A model generated the notes under the pieces. That model ran no database searches and was not told where the DNA came from. It worked only from the letters and a program-made list of their open reading frames with translations. Source: an uncultured Rothia sp. (GTDB lineage: Bacteria > Actinomycetota > Actinomycetes > Actinomycetales > Micrococcaceae). From it: a DNA stretch of 5,818 bases. The position numbers and the translations under genes are program-made. Shown here in pieces: positions 4,794 through 5,818 of this stretch. Position 1 is the first letter of the stretch. Each line of letters opens with the position of its first letter. Location of the stretch: positions 1 through 5,818 of the forward strand of contig CALGXU010000506.1 of assembly GCA_937935205.1 (NCBI GenBank). The letters run 5' to 3'.

Positions 4794-5735
4794 ATGAGCC
4801 GTCCCCAGCAGTACACCGACGATTTGCGTCTAGCGCATATTCTTGCCGATAGCGTCGATCGTGTGAGCGCCATGCGTTTTCGTGACCGCCCGGTCTTCGC
4901 CCCCGCATCCGAGGCGGTAGAGCCCGCTGAAGCGGCACCCGCTGCGGCACCGTTGGCGCCGTGGCAACAGGCTACTCAGCAGCCCGTAGAACCGCAGGCA
5001 CCGATGCAGGAGCCTGCCGATTACGCTTCGGATGCGGCTCAGGAAGTTGAGGAGCTTCTGCGCGCGCAGCTGTCGCGTGTGCGTACTCGTGACGGTATTG
5101 CCGGTGCGCATGCCGGCTATAACGGTCAGGCGGCGCGCCAGTGGGTGATTGCGCCGATTGCTGAGCTGGATAATTTTCGCCGCGGTGTGCCGGTGTGGGC
5201 GACTCTGATTGCTCTGCTGGATCAGGGTGAGCCGGTGGTGGGTGTGGTGTCTGCGCCCGCGCTGGGTCGCCGCTGGTGGGCTGCTCGCGGTTCGGGCGCG
5301 TACACGGGTAAGTCCTTGGCGCAGGCGACTCGTCTTCAGGTGTCTTCGTTGACTCAGCTGGATCAGCTCTCTGCCACGTACACCGACCTCGCCTCCTGGA
5401 AGGCAGCCCCTGAAGGCGCTGTAGACCGCTCTGGCGAGCTTGTACAGCTTCTAGGCTGCGTGGGTCGTTCCCGTGCGTACGGTTCGTTCTGGGCGGCGTG
5501 TATGCTCGCTGAGGGTGCCGTGGACACCGTCGTGGACGCATCCCTGTCGTTCTACGAGGTGGCGGCGTTACTGCCGCTGATTCGTGAGGCTGGCGGCGTC
5601 GCCTCCACCCTGGAGGGCGATTTGCCCGAGCACGCGGGTGTTTCAGTCTCCGGTGTGCACCCGGTGTCCCTGGTGGCAAGTAATACGGCGGCGGTCCAGC
5701 AGCAGGTGCTGGAGGCGCTCGCGCCCCAATCCTAG
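4794..5735 (+). CDS. HisN/inositol-monophosphatase-family protein, probable pseudoenzyme
   Basis: The 313-residue product keeps the fold of HisN-type histidinol-phosphate phosphatases (usually about 260 residues): DDLRLAHILADSVD (9-22), RQWVIAPI...NFRRGVPVWATLIALLD (115-143), VVGVVSAPALGRRWWAA (148-164), RAYGSFWAACMLAEGAVD (227-244) and REAGG (264-268). The metal-binding residues are gone. GEE reads G-A-H (104-106). D-P-I-D-G-T reads A-P-I-A-E-L (120-125), removing both Asp ligands. The W-D of the last motif reads Y-E (254-255). Residues about 37-77, where the K-x-D-x-T-P-V-T segment belongs, are an Ala/Pro/Gln/Glu-rich stretch. D80 may match human IMPase Asp47. The frame is intact with normal codon use, so this is not a decaying gene. 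Mg-dependent phosphatase activity is unlikely; a regulatory, scaffold or new ligand-binding role is possible. It follows rsgA by 69 bases, with a weak GAAGAAGAG as its ribosome site. Confidence 0.88.
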   Translation: MSRPQQYTDDLRLAHILADSVDRVSAMRFRDRPVFAPASEAVEPAEAAPAAAPLAPWQQATQQPVEPQAPMQEPADYASDAAQEVEELLRAQLSRVRTRDGIAGAHAGYNGQAARQWVIAPIAELDNFRRGVPVWATLIALLDQGEPVVGVVSAPALGRRWWAARGSGAYTGKSLAQATRLQVSSLTQLDQLSATYTDLASWKAAPEGAVDRSGELVQLLGCVGRSRAYGSFWAACMLAEGAVDTVVDASLSFYEVAALLPLIREAGGVASTLEGDLPEHAGVSVSGVHPVSLVASNTAAVQQQVLEALAPQS

Positions 5736-5747
5736 CTTCTCCCCCCT
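5732..5747 (+). repeat. Pyrimidine-rich motif at the HisN-like stop codon, copy 2
   Basis: CTAGCTTCTCCCCCCT includes the TAG at 5733-5735 and is the near-identical partner of 4721-4736. Such identity directly after two unrelated genes is more than the ORF ends require. Confidence 0.6.
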
Positions 5748-5758
5748 CCCCTGAGAAG
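5736..5758 (+). terminator. Weak hairpin after the HisN-like gene
   Basis: CTTCTC (5736-5741) can pair with GAGAAG (5753-5758) around an 11-base C-rich loop. Six pairs, half of them A-T, and no T run make this a poor terminator; it is listed as the only structure seen directly after the stop. Confidence 0.25.
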
Positions 5759-5760
5759 GA

Positions 5761-5786
5761 GGCAGTAAAAGCAGGCGGCAGTAAAA
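5761..5786 (+). repeat. Two direct copies of GGCAGTAAAA, 16 bases apart
   Basis: GGCAGTAAAA occurs at 5761-5770 and 5777-5786, start to start 16 bases. The rest of the 83-base tail (to 5818) is G-rich, shows no start codon with a ribosome site, and holds no other feature I can support. Confidence 0.6.
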
Positions 5787-5818
5787 ATACAGCGAGGCGG
5801 CGGCTTTCCGATAGTGGA

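Noticed and set aside
4972..5679. A 235-codon open frame on the - strand opposite the HisN-like gene
   Set aside because: Arg/Pro-rich mirror composition and no motif; the + strand frame has clear family motifs.

Overview
The window looks like chromosomal DNA of an actinobacterium of the Micrococcaceae type. Rothia or a close relative is my best guess. The grounds are a moderately high GC content, an actinobacteria-specific 24-residue ribosomal protein, a SigR/RsrA redox pair, an actinobacterial-type EPSP synthase, and the order sigR-rsrA-aroA-rsgA-hisN, which I recall from this phylum. The genus is inferred from general resemblance, not from any search. All genes are on the + strand.

Layout. 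Positions 3-194 are the 3' end of an SGNH/GDSL-family hydrolase. After a 229-base gap with several small hairpins comes a very short gene for ribosomal protein bL37 (424-498), closed by a strong intrinsic terminator (518-558). A SigR-type promoter candidate (591-615), with a perfect inverted repeat across its -35 box, precedes sigR (656-1375) and the zinc-binding anti-sigma gene rsrA (1465-1815). A long hairpin (1866-1899), 14-base direct repeats (1911-1966), a likely -10 box and a leader hairpin fill the 275 bases before aroA (2091-3596). rsgA starts on the base after the aroA stop (3597-4724). Sixty-nine bases later comes a HisN/inositol-monophosphatase-family gene (4794-5735). The last 83 bases are non-coding, with short repeats.

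How the genes fit together. SigR and RsrA should form a thiol-redox switch in which oxidation of RsrA frees SigR, and the promoter candidate fits autoregulation. aroA (shikimate pathway), rsgA (30S maturation GTPase) and the HisN-like gene appear to form a second unit, with aroA and rsgA translationally coupled. bL37 is a separate short transcript.

Most interesting points. (1) The HisN-family protein has lost nearly every metal-binding residue of its fold and gained a disordered Ala/Pro/Gln/Glu-rich insert, so it looks like a pseudoenzyme in a conserved position. (2) The GDSL hydrolase fragment lacks the catalytic His expected in its last block. (3) The bL37 gene is easily missed by gene callers and has a structured leader with a 7-codon upstream frame overlapping its start. 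(4) There are two unexplained small repeat families, one between rsrA and aroA and one directly after the stop codons of rsgA and the HisN-like gene.
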